DNA of 64,000 nt, taken from NCBI RefSeq assembly GCF_000306235.2, contig NZ_AKWZ02000002.1, positions 62,001 through 126,000 on the forward strand, written 5' to 3'. A program made the position numbers and the translations under genes. This document shows, piece after piece, positions 40,172 to 49,598 of this stretch. This stretch comes from Leptospira fainei serovar Hurstbridge str. BUT 6. GTDB lineage: Bacteria; Spirochaetota; Leptospiria; Leptospirales; Leptospiraceae. The notes below the pieces were generated by a model. It was not told where the DNA came from. It saw only the letters and a list, made by a program, of their open reading frames with translations, and made no database searches. Position 1 is the first letter of the stretch. Every line of letters starts with the position of its first letter.

Positions 40172-41119
40172 CTATTCTTCTTTGTATTTCAATAATTGAA
40201 GTTCGAAATTGAATCGTTGAATCTTAGCAACCGTGTGCAAAATCAGTCCGATCGAAAAATTGAGTATGGATGCGATCATTAAACCCGTGGCCAAAATGGC
40301 GAGCGGGACATGATATACGTATTTGTATTTCCAATAATCCCATACTGCCTGACTCCCCGAAGCGATCGCGGCAATAAACGCAAGGACCGACAAGAAACCG
40401 AAAAAATGCATCGGTTTATAATCCTTAAAAATCCAGAGAATATTATTAACGACTCGATAGCCGTCCCGAAACGTATTCAATTTCGAGAAACTACCGGAAG
40501 GTCTATCCTTGTACTGGATCGGAATCTCCCGAATCGCGAACCTTTTATCCAAGGCATGCAAGGTCATTTCGATTTCTAATTCGAAACCGGAAGCTAAAAT
40601 CGGATAATTCTTTACGAATTTTCTAGAAAATACGCGATACCCGCTCATCGCATCGCGCAGTTTGACGCTGAAAAGAAAATTGATCAGCCTAATGACGAGT
40701 TGATTTCCTAAAGAGTGGAACATTCTCTTATTTTCCCGACTATAATCACCCCGACTTAATCTATCGCCGACTACCATATCGAGTTCGTTCTTAATTAATT
40801 CGTCCGTCAATTTCCTGACTTCTTCGGCGGGATATGTAGTGTCCGCATCCGACATTATATAAATATCCGCATCCGCTAACGAAAAAGCCTTTCGAACCGC
40901 ATTGGCTTTTCCCTGTCTATTCTCGAACAAGACCGAACCTTTTATTTTATGTTTCTTAAATGTCTCCGTCGCGATCAGATTTGTTTTATCTTTGGAGTTA
41001 TTATCCACCACCCAAAAAACGGCATTAGGTAATTCTTTGTAAAAGGAGAGAATCGTTTCGCGAATCGTAATCTCTTCGTTGTAAGCGGGAATGATCACCG
41101 CTATACGCTTATCTTTCAT
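40172..41119 (-). CDS. family 2 glycosyltransferase, dolichol-phosphate-sugar synthase-like
   Basis: 315 aa. GT-A domain: AVIIPAYNEEITIRETI, metal-binding DADTTYP and the acceptor region DAMSGYRVFSRKF; two membrane segments at the C-terminus (about 235-260 and 272-295). This is the build of polyprenyl-phosphate sugar transferases (DPM/GtrB/ArnC-like). The likely product is an undecaprenyl-phosphate sugar, usable by a GT-C enzyme such as the convergent neighbour. ATG at 41119. Confidence 0.9.
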   Translation of the reverse strand: MKDKRIAVIIPAYNEEITIRETILSFYKELPNAVFWVVDNNSKDKTNLIATETFKKHKIKGSVLFENRQGKANAVRKAFSLADADIYIMSDADTTYPAEEVRKLTDELIKNELDMVVGDRLSRGDYSRENKRMFHSLGNQLVIRLINFLFSVKLRDAMSGYRVFSRKFVKNYPILASGFELEIEMTLHALDKRFAIREIPIQYKDRPSGSFSKLNTFRDGYRVVNNILWIFKDYKPMHFFGFLSVLAFIAAIASGSQAVWDYWKYKYVYHVPLAILATGLMIASILNFSIGLILHTVAKIQRFNFELQLLKYKEE

Positions 41120-41313
41120 AGTATTGCTAATCCGTTACCTTCAAGAACACGAGAATCGTGCTTTCGTAGAAACCAAAAAGTGAGTTAGCTGGAATAAGCA
41201 AAGACCTTTTTAAAGCCGAAAAAAAGTTTTATTAAAAATCCTATGGGCAGCAATTAGGTCAATACGCCGCCATGATAACAAACACCGTAACGCCTGAAAT
41301 GGACCGAATTTAA

Positions 41314-42438
41314 ATGAATTTCCGAAACTGGAAACGATCTCTCCTGGGTATTTTCGCCACAATCATCGTAACCATCTTGGGGTTCAATGCGTGGAGTCTT
41401 TTTTTTCTACGTTCGGATATTAAACCGAAATTGATCCCGGATAATATTCAATCCGGAGGACGGGAAATCCAGGATCCCTATCTAAAATCGACTAAACTGA
41501 AATGGGTTAAAACTGCAATTCATTTGCATAGCAATCAGGCTTGGTTTACGCCAATCAGAAACTCACCGGAAGAAATCCTAGAGGTTTATTCCAAGAATGG
41601 ATATCAAATTCTCGCGTTCACGGATTATGAAAGAGTAACTAAAGTAGAATCAAATAAGACGGCCCAAATCCCAGGCTACGAGTGGGGGAGAAATCTTGTA
41701 AAGAGGCATCTCACCGTTTTGGGTGTCGAAGAAGCAGACCATGATTTTTTTCCCTTATTCGCTTTTCCCGAAAATATACAATGGGAGATCGATAGTCTTC
41801 GGAAAAAAGGCGCATTTGTCGCAATCAATCATCCGCTACTAAACGATAGTTTTCCTCTGGGAATTCTGGAAAGACTAAGAGGATACAATGCAATCGAAGT
41901 ACTATCACCGTTCGGAGATATACTTACTTATTGGGATCAATTGCTGAGCCTTGGCGTATCTTCTTTCTGCATGGCAGGGGACGACTTGCATTATCTTCCG
42001 AAGGAAGAATACTTAAAAGTCGCAAAAACAGGATTTCCTAGCTTACGTCAAATTGCCACCGAGTGGTACGACGAAGATGGTGAATCCCTTATGCGGTACA
42101 TTCTTTTAAACACGAACTCCGTGGATAAGAACGATGTTCTCGCAGCCCTCAAAGACGGTAATTACGCTTGCGTTAGAAAAATGTCCCGAGTTCTGAGCGA
42201 TCCAAAGGTTAAAGCTTTCGGAATCCGGAATGGGGGAGAGGTCTTTTACGAATTTGAGGAAACTCCTTTAAGCGTTGATTTTATCGGTAGGAACGGAGAG
42301 ACATTGTCTAGATCGTACGGCAAGAAAACAGGAACGTATCGGTTTCGTCCGGGAGACTTGTACGTCAGAATACAAGCCTTCTTACCGACTGGTTTAATCT
42401 TAAGTAATCCTTTCTATCGAAGGGATATTTCGAACTAG
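41314..42438 (+). CDS. membrane-anchored PHP-domain protein
   Basis: 374 aa. One N-terminal membrane segment (about 10-32). PHP metal-phosphoesterase motifs follow: KTAIHLHSNQAW (first His pair), ILAFTDYE, PGYEWG, GAFVAINHPLL and CMAGDDLHYL. Such proteins hydrolyse phosphoesters in the periplasm or at the membrane; substrate unknown. The C-terminal 90 residues form a beta-rich domain (RPGDLYVRIQAFLP). It stands alone, with a terminator-like hairpin following. Confidence 0.82.
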   Translation: MNFRNWKRSLLGIFATIIVTILGFNAWSLFFLRSDIKPKLIPDNIQSGGREIQDPYLKSTKLKWVKTAIHLHSNQAWFTPIRNSPEEILEVYSKNGYQILAFTDYERVTKVESNKTAQIPGYEWGRNLVKRHLTVLGVEEADHDFFPLFAFPENIQWEIDSLRKKGAFVAINHPLLNDSFPLGILERLRGYNAIEVLSPFGDILTYWDQLLSLGVSSFCMAGDDLHYLPKEEYLKVAKTGFPSLRQIATEWYDEDGESLMRYILLNTNSVDKNDVLAALKDGNYACVRKMSRVLSDPKVKAFGIRNGGEVFYEFEETPLSVDFIGRNGETLSRSYGKKTGTYRFRPGDLYVRIQAFLPTGLILSNPFYRRDISN

Positions 42439-42454
42439 CTCATTCTTATTGTTT

Positions 42455-42486
42455 ACCGGATTCGAGATCCAGCCGGAGCTTTTTTT
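42455..42486 (+). terminator. probable terminator after the PHP gene
   Basis: CCGGAT-tcgag-ATCC with outer CC/GG pairing (from 42457), then GGAGC and seven T residues (42480-42486). The stem is imperfect, but the T-run and position fit. Confidence 0.5.
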
Positions 42487-42525
42487 CTTGACAGATCCGT
42501 TTTGGAAACAGTCAGATTAGTTGAA

Positions 42526-42957
42526 ATGGAGTTTTCTCCTAAAAAGACGATCGGTTTCGTACTTGCGCTCGGTTTTGTTGTGCAGATTACCTGCGCCTCT
42601 TTAACTAGTCTGTTAGGAGTTTGTCCTGTCGGGACTGCATCGATAGGAATCAAAAGTTCTTCGTCAGGAGATGACCTACCTCCCTGCCACAAATCTTCCC
42701 AAGCTGAAGAGAAATCTTCGTCTTCCGATTCCTCCGGAACCGATTGCTGCCAAAAGGGAATGACCGCATCCTTCGAAGCGGCCGCTCACCGAATATCGCT
42801 GGAAAAAATAAAATCTCAGTTCATTCACTTATTTTCCGTTCTCCCCATCAGAATCGCCTCTCAAATCATCCTCGAGCAAGGGCGAATCCGTGCCGATGGA
42901 ATTCGATTTTTTTCCGCAACCCGCTCGCCGAGCCTTCTTCAAGTTTTCTTAATTTAA
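42526..42957 (+). CDS. small exported Cys/Ser-rich protein of the metal efflux operon
   Basis: 143 aa from ATG 42526 (a TTG at 42502 is possible). The N-terminus MEFSPKKTIGFVLALGF looks like a signal peptide. The mature part contains PCHKSS and GTDCCQKGM, Cys/His pairs with nearby Met that could bind a soft metal, in a serine-rich stretch. No known family recognised. It ends 40 nt before the TolC-type gene, so it is probably the first gene of the efflux operon and may be a periplasmic metal-binding accessory. No clear ribosome site at either start. Confidence 0.65.
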   Translation: MEFSPKKTIGFVLALGFVVQITCASLTSLLGVCPVGTASIGIKSSSSGDDLPPCHKSSQAEEKSSSSDSSGTDCCQKGMTASFEAAAHRISLEKIKSQFIHLFSVLPIRIASQIILEQGRIRADGIRFFSATRSPSLLQVFLI

Positions 42958-42997
42958 TACCTCGCTCTTAATTCCCTGACGAACTTTAGGAGGATTT

Positions 42998-44401
42998 ATG
43001 AGCGCTATACGCACATTTTCTATTATTATTTTTTTCCTATTTTCGCTTCCGATCTTCTCCGAAGCGAAACGACTAGAAGAAATTCTGGACATTCTTGCAA
43101 CGGAACATCCCGAAGCAAAATCATTAGCCGGGGTTTCCCATGCACATAAATCGCATTCGGACGCATCCGGTATTCTACCCGATCCGAAGATAGGATTCGC
43201 GTATCGAAATTATCCGACTCGCAACGGCTACTCTCTGAACGGGAACCGGGCCTTGGATACCCCTACGATGACGGGTATGGAATTCTCCGTTTCCCAAGAA
43301 TTTCCTTTTCCCGGGAAGCTCGGCACTGAAAAAAGAATTTCCAAAATTATGGAGAACGAAGCGACTCTCGGCTATTTGGTCGGAGTCAATCGAATGCTAG
43401 GCGATTTCTTTATTCGCTTAAATCGCTTTCAACGGATTGAAAAGAAAAAACAAATCAATGGCAGAATTTTGGATTTACTTAATGCGCAGAAATCCATTGC
43501 CGAAGGATATTATTCCGCGGGAACTGTGCCTTTGACGGGAGCCCTGAAGGCTTCTATCGCAAAGACGGATGCATTAGAAAAGGAAGCGGAGTACGGCACA
43601 AATTTAAAGGATTTAACGTCTCAGCTCGAATACTACAAGGTATTAGATCGGGTTTCTCTTGCCGATTTATTTCAGATTAATTTGGATTCGTTTTTAGAAG
43701 AAAGTCTTCAGCGATTGAACGGCTTGGCAAATTCAGGAGTTCCCGCAGTCGAGGAAACTCCTGATTATAAGATATTATTGGCCGAAGAGAAGAGACTGAA
43801 AGAGCAGACTAAATTGACAAAATATTCCCTCGCTCCGCAAACGGAGGTATTCTTTTCATACATGAAGAGAAAATCCCAAACGTTCTCGGCGGATACGGGT
43901 CCGCTAAACTATAGTTTGATGGATACCACCGAATATAGGGGCGATTTATTCAGCTTCGGCATCAATATGCGTGTTCCGGTCTGGTCAGCTTTGAAATGGA
44001 ATTCGATAACCGGCGAAACGGAACACCTGGCCGAAGTCGGAAAGGATGCGGTAGATAAGACTCGCGCCCAGATGGTTTCGGAAATCAATCGGGGAATAGA
44101 GGTGATCCGAGGAACTTCCAATCAAATTCAAATCATCGAAAAGAAACTGATACCGGAGATGGAAAAAGCTGCGAGAGCGAGCGCGTCACTTTACGCTCCA
44201 GGCAAGGCAAATATCCAAGATACTCTTCTTGCCCAGACGGAAGTTTTAAATGCGAAGATCCGATTGGAAGATCTACGCGAGCGCAAAAATGAAACCATCT
44301 TAAATATGCTCAAGCTTCTTAGCCTAATTTACCAAGACCAGAAAGTTCCTAAGCATGAAAAGCATCAACCGGAAGTCACATTGGGAAGAGGTCGCGAATG
44401 A
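42998..44401 (+). CDS. outer-membrane channel, TolC/CzcC-CusC family
   Basis: 467 aa. Signal peptide (TFSIIIFFLFSLPIFSEA) followed by the long amphipathic helical repeats of outer membrane efflux proteins, with the GYSLNGN..MEFSVSQEFPFPGKLG segment common to CzcC-like members. It forms the outer-membrane duct of the tripartite Cus/Czc pump encoded here. AGGAGG ribosome site. Its stop overlaps the next start (ATGA, 44398-44401). Confidence 0.88.
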   Translation: MSAIRTFSIIIFFLFSLPIFSEAKRLEEILDILATEHPEAKSLAGVSHAHKSHSDASGILPDPKIGFAYRNYPTRNGYSLNGNRALDTPTMTGMEFSVSQEFPFPGKLGTEKRISKIMENEATLGYLVGVNRMLGDFFIRLNRFQRIEKKKQINGRILDLLNAQKSIAEGYYSAGTVPLTGALKASIAKTDALEKEAEYGTNLKDLTSQLEYYKVLDRVSLADLFQINLDSFLEESLQRLNGLANSGVPAVEETPDYKILLAEEKRLKEQTKLTKYSLAPQTEVFFSYMKRKSQTFSADTGPLNYSLMDTTEYRGDLFSFGINMRVPVWSALKWNSITGETEHLAEVGKDAVDKTRAQMVSEINRGIEVIRGTSNQIQIIEKKLIPEMEKAARASASLYAPGKANIQDTLLAQTEVLNAKIRLEDLRERKNETILNMLKLLSLIYQDQKVPKHEKHQPEVTLGRGRE

Positions 44402-45519
44402 GACGTACAAATAAGAATAGCGAGCTTAGCTCAAGATCTTTCCAGTATTCCGGGAAATTCGCAGTTATTGCAGGTGTGGTATCCTTATTTCTTTTACTAG
44501 TCTCCTGCGGAAAGAAGAAAGAAATTTATTATTGCCCAATGCATCCGACTTATACTTCGGATCGCCCCGGGACTTGTCCGATCTGTGGGATGGATTTGGT
44601 AAAGAAAGAAGCCGATCCGGCTCACCAAAATTATTCGAGTACCGAGCCGAACATAGAATCATCAAAGAAAGAAACGATTCCTAACTCGTCCGAGGAAGCG
44701 ATCGACGCCTCTCGCAGGGAAGAAGGGCCTTCCGAAATCTTTCTTTCCGCCGAAAAACAGCAATCGATCGGTATTAAGACGGACTTGGTACTTCGCAGAA
44801 ATTTGATCAAGAAGTTGACCGTATACTCGAACGTTGCGTACGATCCGGAGCTATACGCGGCCCTAACCGAATATAAGGAAGCTCTTCGATCTTCGGAAGC
44901 CATATCCGAGGCTGGATCTTCGATCAGCTTGACAAATTTACAAATGCGCCTTAGACAATTAGGCCTATCCACGGATCAAATTCGAGTCTGGTCTTCCCAA
45001 CAAAGAGAGCCTTCCGAATTAATCTTGGGAGGTAAGGCGGGACGAGCCCATATTTATTCGCAAATCTATGAGTCGGATCTTTCGACCGCCAAAGTTGGCT
45101 TGCCGTTTATCTTCAAGACGGACGTTTATCCGAATAAGGAATTCAAAGGCAAAATCAAAAGTATCGACACGATTCTGGATAAAAATAGTAGAACGTTGCG
45201 ATTGCGAAGCGAAGTGTCCGATCCTCAACATCTATTGAAACCCCAGATGTTCGGTGAAGCCAGAATCGAAGTATCACTGCCCGCCATTTTAACCTTACCG
45301 ACCTCGGCGATCCTGGATACCGGTATGAGAAAGATGGCCTATATTCAGACCGGTCCCGATCGTTTTCGACCTGTGGAAATTCAAACGGGCCGGACCGTCG
45401 ATTCTTGGACCGAAGTCATTTCCGGAGTAAAGGAAGGTGAACGCGTTGTCGCCGAATCGACCTTTTTAATCGATTCCGAAGCGAAGATCCGCTTCGGGAA
45501 TAACGCTCACAGTCATTGA
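44398..45519 (+). CDS. membrane fusion protein with heavy-metal-binding domain, CusB/CzcB-like
   Basis: 373 aa. Possible lipoprotein or signal segment (FAVIAGVVSLFLLLVSCGKKK; lipobox-like LVSC). Next comes a heavy-metal-binding domain with YYCPMHP and CPICGMDL, then the adaptor body (barrel-sandwich and beta-barrel: IYSQIYESDLSTAKVG, SIDTILDKNSRTLRLRSEV) and the C-terminal GVKEGERVVAESTFLIDSE. The CPMHP..CPICGM motif is typical of Cu/Ag-linked adaptors. It bridges the inner-membrane pump and the outer channel. Confidence 0.92.
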   Translation: MRRTNKNSELSSRSFQYSGKFAVIAGVVSLFLLLVSCGKKKEIYYCPMHPTYTSDRPGTCPICGMDLVKKEADPAHQNYSSTEPNIESSKKETIPNSSEEAIDASRREEGPSEIFLSAEKQQSIGIKTDLVLRRNLIKKLTVYSNVAYDPELYAALTEYKEALRSSEAISEAGSSISLTNLQMRLRQLGLSTDQIRVWSSQQREPSELILGGKAGRAHIYSQIYESDLSTAKVGLPFIFKTDVYPNKEFKGKIKSIDTILDKNSRTLRLRSEVSDPQHLLKPQMFGEARIEVSLPAILTLPTSAILDTGMRKMAYIQTGPDRFRPVEIQTGRTVDSWTEVISGVKEGERVVAESTFLIDSEAKIRFGNNAHSH

Positions 45520-45533
45520 GGTTGTAATTACAT

Positions 45534-48500
45534 ATGATTCAGAATATCATTCGCTTTTCGGCTCATAATAAATTTCTTATACTTCTTTTTACGCTGGGAG
45601 TCCTTGTAGCAGCCTACGTCTCGATGAAAACGATTCCGCTGGATGCGATTCCGGATCTTTCGGACACTCAGGTTATCGTATATTCCAGGTGGGACAGAAG
45701 TCCGGATATAATAGAAGACCAAGTTACGTATCCGATCATAACATCTTTGCTGGGAGCGCCGAAGATCAAAGTAGTAAGGGGATTTTCCGATTTCGGATTT
45801 TCCTATGTCTACGTGATTTTCCAGGACGGCACCGATATCTATTGGGCCCGTTCAAGAGTGCTGGAATATCTATCGCGGATTCAGTCTCAGCTTCCCGCAG
45901 GAGTGAAAACGGAATTAGGGCCGGATGCAAGCGCAGTCGGGTGGGTGTTCCAGTACGCCTTAGTCGATACGACAGGGAATAATTCCCTCGCTGATTTAAG
46001 AACGTATCAGGATTTCCATCTTCGATATCTGCTAAATTCGGTGCCGGGCGTTTCGGAAGTCGCGGGAATCGGCGGATTTAAAAAACAATATCAAATCACA
46101 ATCAACCCTAACGCTCTTCGCTCCTATAATATCGGATTCGAGACTTTGGTTCAGAAAATACGGGAAAGCAATCAGGAAACTGGAGGAAGACTCCTCGAAA
46201 TTTCCGGAGCCGAATATATGGTTCGAGGACGAGGCTATCTCAAATCGATAACGGACATCGAAAATATTCCTTTATCAACGGACGTTAATGGAACTCCGGT
46301 ACTCTTAAAGAATATAGCCGCCGTACAGTTCGGGCCGGATATTCGGAGAGGAATTGCGGACTTGAACGGGGAAGGGGATGTGGTCGGCGGAACAATCGTA
46401 ATGAGACACGGCGAGAACGCGCTTTCAGTCATCGAGAGAGTTAAGGCCAAGATCAACGATATCAAGGCGAGTCTTCCTGCCGGGGCGGAAATCATCACCA
46501 CTTACGATCGATCGGAATTGATCGACCATGCGATTTCCAACCTGAAATTTAAATTAATGGAGGAGATGCTCATCGTCTCTCTGGTGATTCTCGTCTTTCT
46601 CTGGCACTTCCCGTCGGCAATCATCCCCATACTTACCATACCCATTTCGGTCATCGTAGCATTCATTCCGATGAATCTGTTGGACGTTAATGCCAATATC
46701 ATGTCCTTAGCCGGGATGGCCATTTCCATCGGCGTATTAGTGGACGGCGCCATCGTTGAGGTTGAAAACGCATATAAGAAATTGGAGGAATGGGAGTCGG
46801 GTGGAAGGAAAGGCGATTATCATATGGTTCGCCTGGAAGCGCTGCTCGAGGTCGGTCCGTCCGTATTCTTTTCTTTGTTAGTCATTGCAGTGGCTTTCTT
46901 CCCGATTTTTACTCTGGTGGATCAGGAAGGTAGACTCTTTCGTCCATTAGCTTATTCTAAGAATATAGCGATGGCCGTGGCAGCCTTACTTGCAATAACA
47001 CTCGATCCTGCTTTTCGAATGCTGTTCACTCGGATGGAGCCGTTTCGATTCAAGAGCGCGGTACTTTCAAAGGTTGCGACTACATTGTTTGTAGGAAAAT
47101 ATTATCCCGAAGAAAAACATCCGGTAAGTAAGATTCTTTTCAGACTTTACGAACCGGCCTGTCACTGGGTCTTGGAAAGGCCAAAAACCATTATCGCTTC
47201 CGCGCTGGCGTTGGTTTTTATGACGGTTCCGGTCTATTTAAGTTTAGGGTCAGAGTTTATGCCCCAACTGTATGAAGAATCCCTTTTGTATATGCCGACA
47301 ACACTTCCAGGAATCTCAGTTGCCGAAGCCGAAAAGCTGATGGTGTCAATGGATAAGAAGATCAAATCGTTTCCCGAAGTAAAAAGCGTATTCGGAAAAG
47401 CGGGAAGATCGGACACGGCTACGGACTCCGCTCCATTCTCAATGATGGAAACGGTAATTCTACTAAAGCCTCAGGATGAATGGAGAACAGCAAATCGTTT
47501 TTACTCTAATTGGCCGAGAATTCTGCAGCTCCCATTTTTACCTTTCGTAAACGAACGATTGAGCAAGGACGAGCTTATCGAGCTGATGAATCGAGAAATG
47601 CAATTTCCCGGAGCGACGAATGCATGGACAATGCCGATAAAAACCCGAATCGACATGTTAAGCACAGGAATGCGAACTCCTATCGGAATCAAGGTCCTCG
47701 GTTCTTCTCTCGAGGAAATAGAAAAGATAGGAATTCAAATCGAAACTTTACTGAAGACTAATAAGGACGTGCGAAGCGTTTTTGCGGAACGGACTGCCGG
47801 CGGCTACTTTTTGGATTTAGAGCTTAAACGGGAAAAACTCGCCAGGTACAATATCTCCGTGGATGCGGCGCAACAAATTATCGTCGCAGCCATCGGAGGA
47901 GAGCAAGTAACTCAAACCGTCGAAGGAAGAGAACGTTTTTCGGTTAATGTTCGTTATCCTCGCGAACTTAGGGATTCTGTCGAAAAAATACGATCGATTC
48001 TGGTTCCGACCCAAGAATTCGGACATATCCCTATCGGAGAAATCGCGGATATCAAAACCAAAACCGGACCATCGATGATTCGAGATGAGAACGGCTTTTT
48101 AGCCGGCTATGTCTATGTGGACCCTTCCACTTCCGATATCGGAGGCTTCGTAGATCAGGCAAAAAGAAAAGTTTCCGACTCGATCAAGCTCCCGGCAGGC
48201 TACTCTATCCTTTGGAGCGGTCAGTATGAAAATATGCTGAGAGTTCGCGAAAGAATGAGATACATTCTGCCGCTTACTATATTTATCATTTTTCTTCTAT
48301 TGTATTTTAATACGAAATCATATGCGAAAACGCTTATAGTTCTTCTAGCCGTCCCGTTTTCGTTGATCGGCGCAGTGGGATTGCTCTACATCTTGGATTA
48401 TCATGTATCGGTAGCGGTCTGGGTGGGAATGATCGCGTTGATGGGTTTGGACGCCGAGACCGGCGTTTTTATGCTGCTCTATTTGGATCTTTCTTATGAT

Positions 48501-48953
48501 TCTGCCGAGCGAAAAGGAATGGTTCGAACGCGTGAAGATCGCATAAATGCGATCATAGACGGGGCCGTTCATAGGGTTCGCCCAAAAATCATGACCGTCC
48601 TTGCCGCTATGATGGGTTTACTTCCGATCATGTGGTCCAACGGAACCGGTTCGGATGTAATGAAAAGAATCGCCGCGCCGATGGTCGGGGGGCTTGCTAC
48701 AAGTTTCCTACTAGAACTCTTAGTCTATCCGCCTATCTATTTATTATGGAAAGAAGGGAAGCTTACCTTCGCACAATCTCTACCGGCTGTTTCCAAATAT
48801 TTCGGGCAAAATGAATCGAAGAAAAAAGACGTTCTAATATCGCAGGTCGAATCAGAAAGCGAAACGTTGCCGGAGGACGATTTTTCCGAAGATGAGATTC
48901 GAAAATCGGCTCCAACAAAAGGAAAGAAGCTTAAAAAAAAGACACTTTCATAG
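45534..48953 (+). CDS. heavy-metal RND pump, CusA/CzcA family
   Basis: 1139 aa. Heavy-metal-type RND: TM4 motif SIGVLVDGAIVEVENAYKK, and AVGWVFQYALVD as in CusA. Porter-domain landmarks with methionines at the places used for Cu(I)/Ag(I) in CusA are LLYMPTTLPG, SAPFSMMETV and RIDMLSTGM. Together with the CPMHP domain of the adaptor, this favours monovalent copper or silver over Zn/Co/Cd, but that is inference. The last 60 residues are a charged cytoplasmic tail ending GKKLKKKTLS. No metal-responsive regulator gene is adjacent. Confidence 0.93.
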   Translation: MIQNIIRFSAHNKFLILLFTLGVLVAAYVSMKTIPLDAIPDLSDTQVIVYSRWDRSPDIIEDQVTYPIITSLLGAPKIKVVRGFSDFGFSYVYVIFQDGTDIYWARSRVLEYLSRIQSQLPAGVKTELGPDASAVGWVFQYALVDTTGNNSLADLRTYQDFHLRYLLNSVPGVSEVAGIGGFKKQYQITINPNALRSYNIGFETLVQKIRESNQETGGRLLEISGAEYMVRGRGYLKSITDIENIPLSTDVNGTPVLLKNIAAVQFGPDIRRGIADLNGEGDVVGGTIVMRHGENALSVIERVKAKINDIKASLPAGAEIITTYDRSELIDHAISNLKFKLMEEMLIVSLVILVFLWHFPSAIIPILTIPISVIVAFIPMNLLDVNANIMSLAGMAISIGVLVDGAIVEVENAYKKLEEWESGGRKGDYHMVRLEALLEVGPSVFFSLLVIAVAFFPIFTLVDQEGRLFRPLAYSKNIAMAVAALLAITLDPAFRMLFTRMEPFRFKSAVLSKVATTLFVGKYYPEEKHPVSKILFRLYEPACHWVLERPKTIIASALALVFMTVPVYLSLGSEFMPQLYEESLLYMPTTLPGISVAEAEKLMVSMDKKIKSFPEVKSVFGKAGRSDTATDSAPFSMMETVILLKPQDEWRTANRFYSNWPRILQLPFLPFVNERLSKDELIELMNREMQFPGATNAWTMPIKTRIDMLSTGMRTPIGIKVLGSSLEEIEKIGIQIETLLKTNKDVRSVFAERTAGGYFLDLELKREKLARYNISVDAAQQIIVAAIGGEQVTQTVEGRERFSVNVRYPRELRDSVEKIRSILVPTQEFGHIPIGEIADIKTKTGPSMIRDENGFLAGYVYVDPSTSDIGGFVDQAKRKVSDSIKLPAGYSILWSGQYENMLRVRERMRYILPLTIFIIFLLLYFNTKSYAKTLIVLLAVPFSLIGAVGLLYILDYHVSVAVWVGMIALMGLDAETGVFMLLYLDLSYDSAERKGMVRTREDRINAIIDGAVHRVRPKIMTVLAAMMGLLPIMWSNGTGSDVMKRIAAPMVGGLATSFLLELLVYPPIYLLWKEGKLTFAQSLPAVSKYFGQNESKKKDVLISQVESESETLPEDDFSEDEIRKSAPTKGKKLKKKTLS

Positions 48954-49066
48954 GCTTGCTCACTTTCTTCAGGGTTTAGATCGACTGAGGGCAAGACTCC
49001 GCATCGATTTGGACATGCTTGCCAAGAATAATTGTCAAAAAATATACGATAAAGAAATTACGTTTC

Positions 49067-49103
49067 TCTTAATCGTCTTTTGCGGTGCAAAAGACGATTA
49101 AGA
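49067..49103. repeat. 17-bp perfect inverted repeat with 3-nt loop
   Basis: TCTTAATCGTCTTTTGC (49067-49083) and its exact complement (49087-49103) flank GGT. It lies 113 bp after the cusA-like stop, with no T-run on either side, and upstream of the promoter of the next gene. It may end the efflux operon transcript or serve as a binding site. Confidence 0.75.
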
Positions 49104-49134
49104 TTTCAAATGTTAAGCGAATAAAATTTTAATC

Positions 49135-49163
49135 TTGATCAAGATGATCGTCATCCGTATAAT
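49135..49163 (+). promoter_or_regulatory. sigma-70-type promoter
   Basis: TTGATC (49135-49140), 17-bp spacer, TATAAT (49158-49163), 57 bp before the ATG of the small exported protein; ribosome site GTGGAGA near 49209. Confidence 0.65.
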
Positions 49164-49219
49164 GTAATCGATTCGGTATTTATTGCCGAGAAAATGTTTA
49201 CAAAGCCCGTGGAGACACT

Positions 49220-49531
49220 ATGAAAAAATTATTCGCAACCATCCTGTTGTTGGCTATCATTCCGACGATCGGCGTTTATGCATTTAGCGATTTGGAAAAA
49301 CTGTTAATCGCAGAAGCGACCACTCCCGAATTGAAGAAAATAGCGAAGGATTATTTTCTTCGGAAAGCTCAAGACCAAAAGGAGCTTTCGGAAAAATATA
49401 AAACTTTAAGCAACTTGAATCGGGGAGGCAAGTCGACTTCCGAAGATGCCGAGAGAAAGAAGTACAAACAACTTTCCGAGCAAGTCGCCCAGGAAGCCGA
49501 AAAGTATAAGGCTCAGGCAGATAAACTCTAG
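49220..49531 (+). CDS. small exported helical protein
   Basis: 103 aa. A clear signal peptide (MKKLFATILLLAIIPTIGVYA, given by position 1-21) is followed by an almost fully helical, charged region rich in Lys, Glu and Gln (DYFLRKAQDQKELSEKYK, EQVAQEAEKYKAQADKL). Probably periplasmic. No family recognised. It has its own promoter, 250 bp after the metal pump, so it need not belong to the efflux operon, though a periplasmic stress role is possible. Confidence 0.8.
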   Translation: MKKLFATILLLAIIPTIGVYAFSDLEKLLIAEATTPELKKIAKDYFLRKAQDQKELSEKYKTLSNLNRGGKSTSEDAERKKYKQLSEQVAQEAEKYKAQADKL

Positions 49532-49598
49532 GAAATTAACGGTATTTAGTTTCCCAGATTCGAATGGTCCGGGAAACTAAATACGATTGGTCGTCGTA

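Noticed and set aside
42488..42517. Promoter TTGACA before the metal efflux operon
   Set aside because: The -35 box is perfect, but no acceptable -10 follows at 16-18 bp and a start there would leave almost no leader.
48892..49101. 69-aa frame over the end of the CusA-like gene
   Set aside because: It starts inside the pump gene in another frame and ends within the inverted repeat; composition is basic and random.
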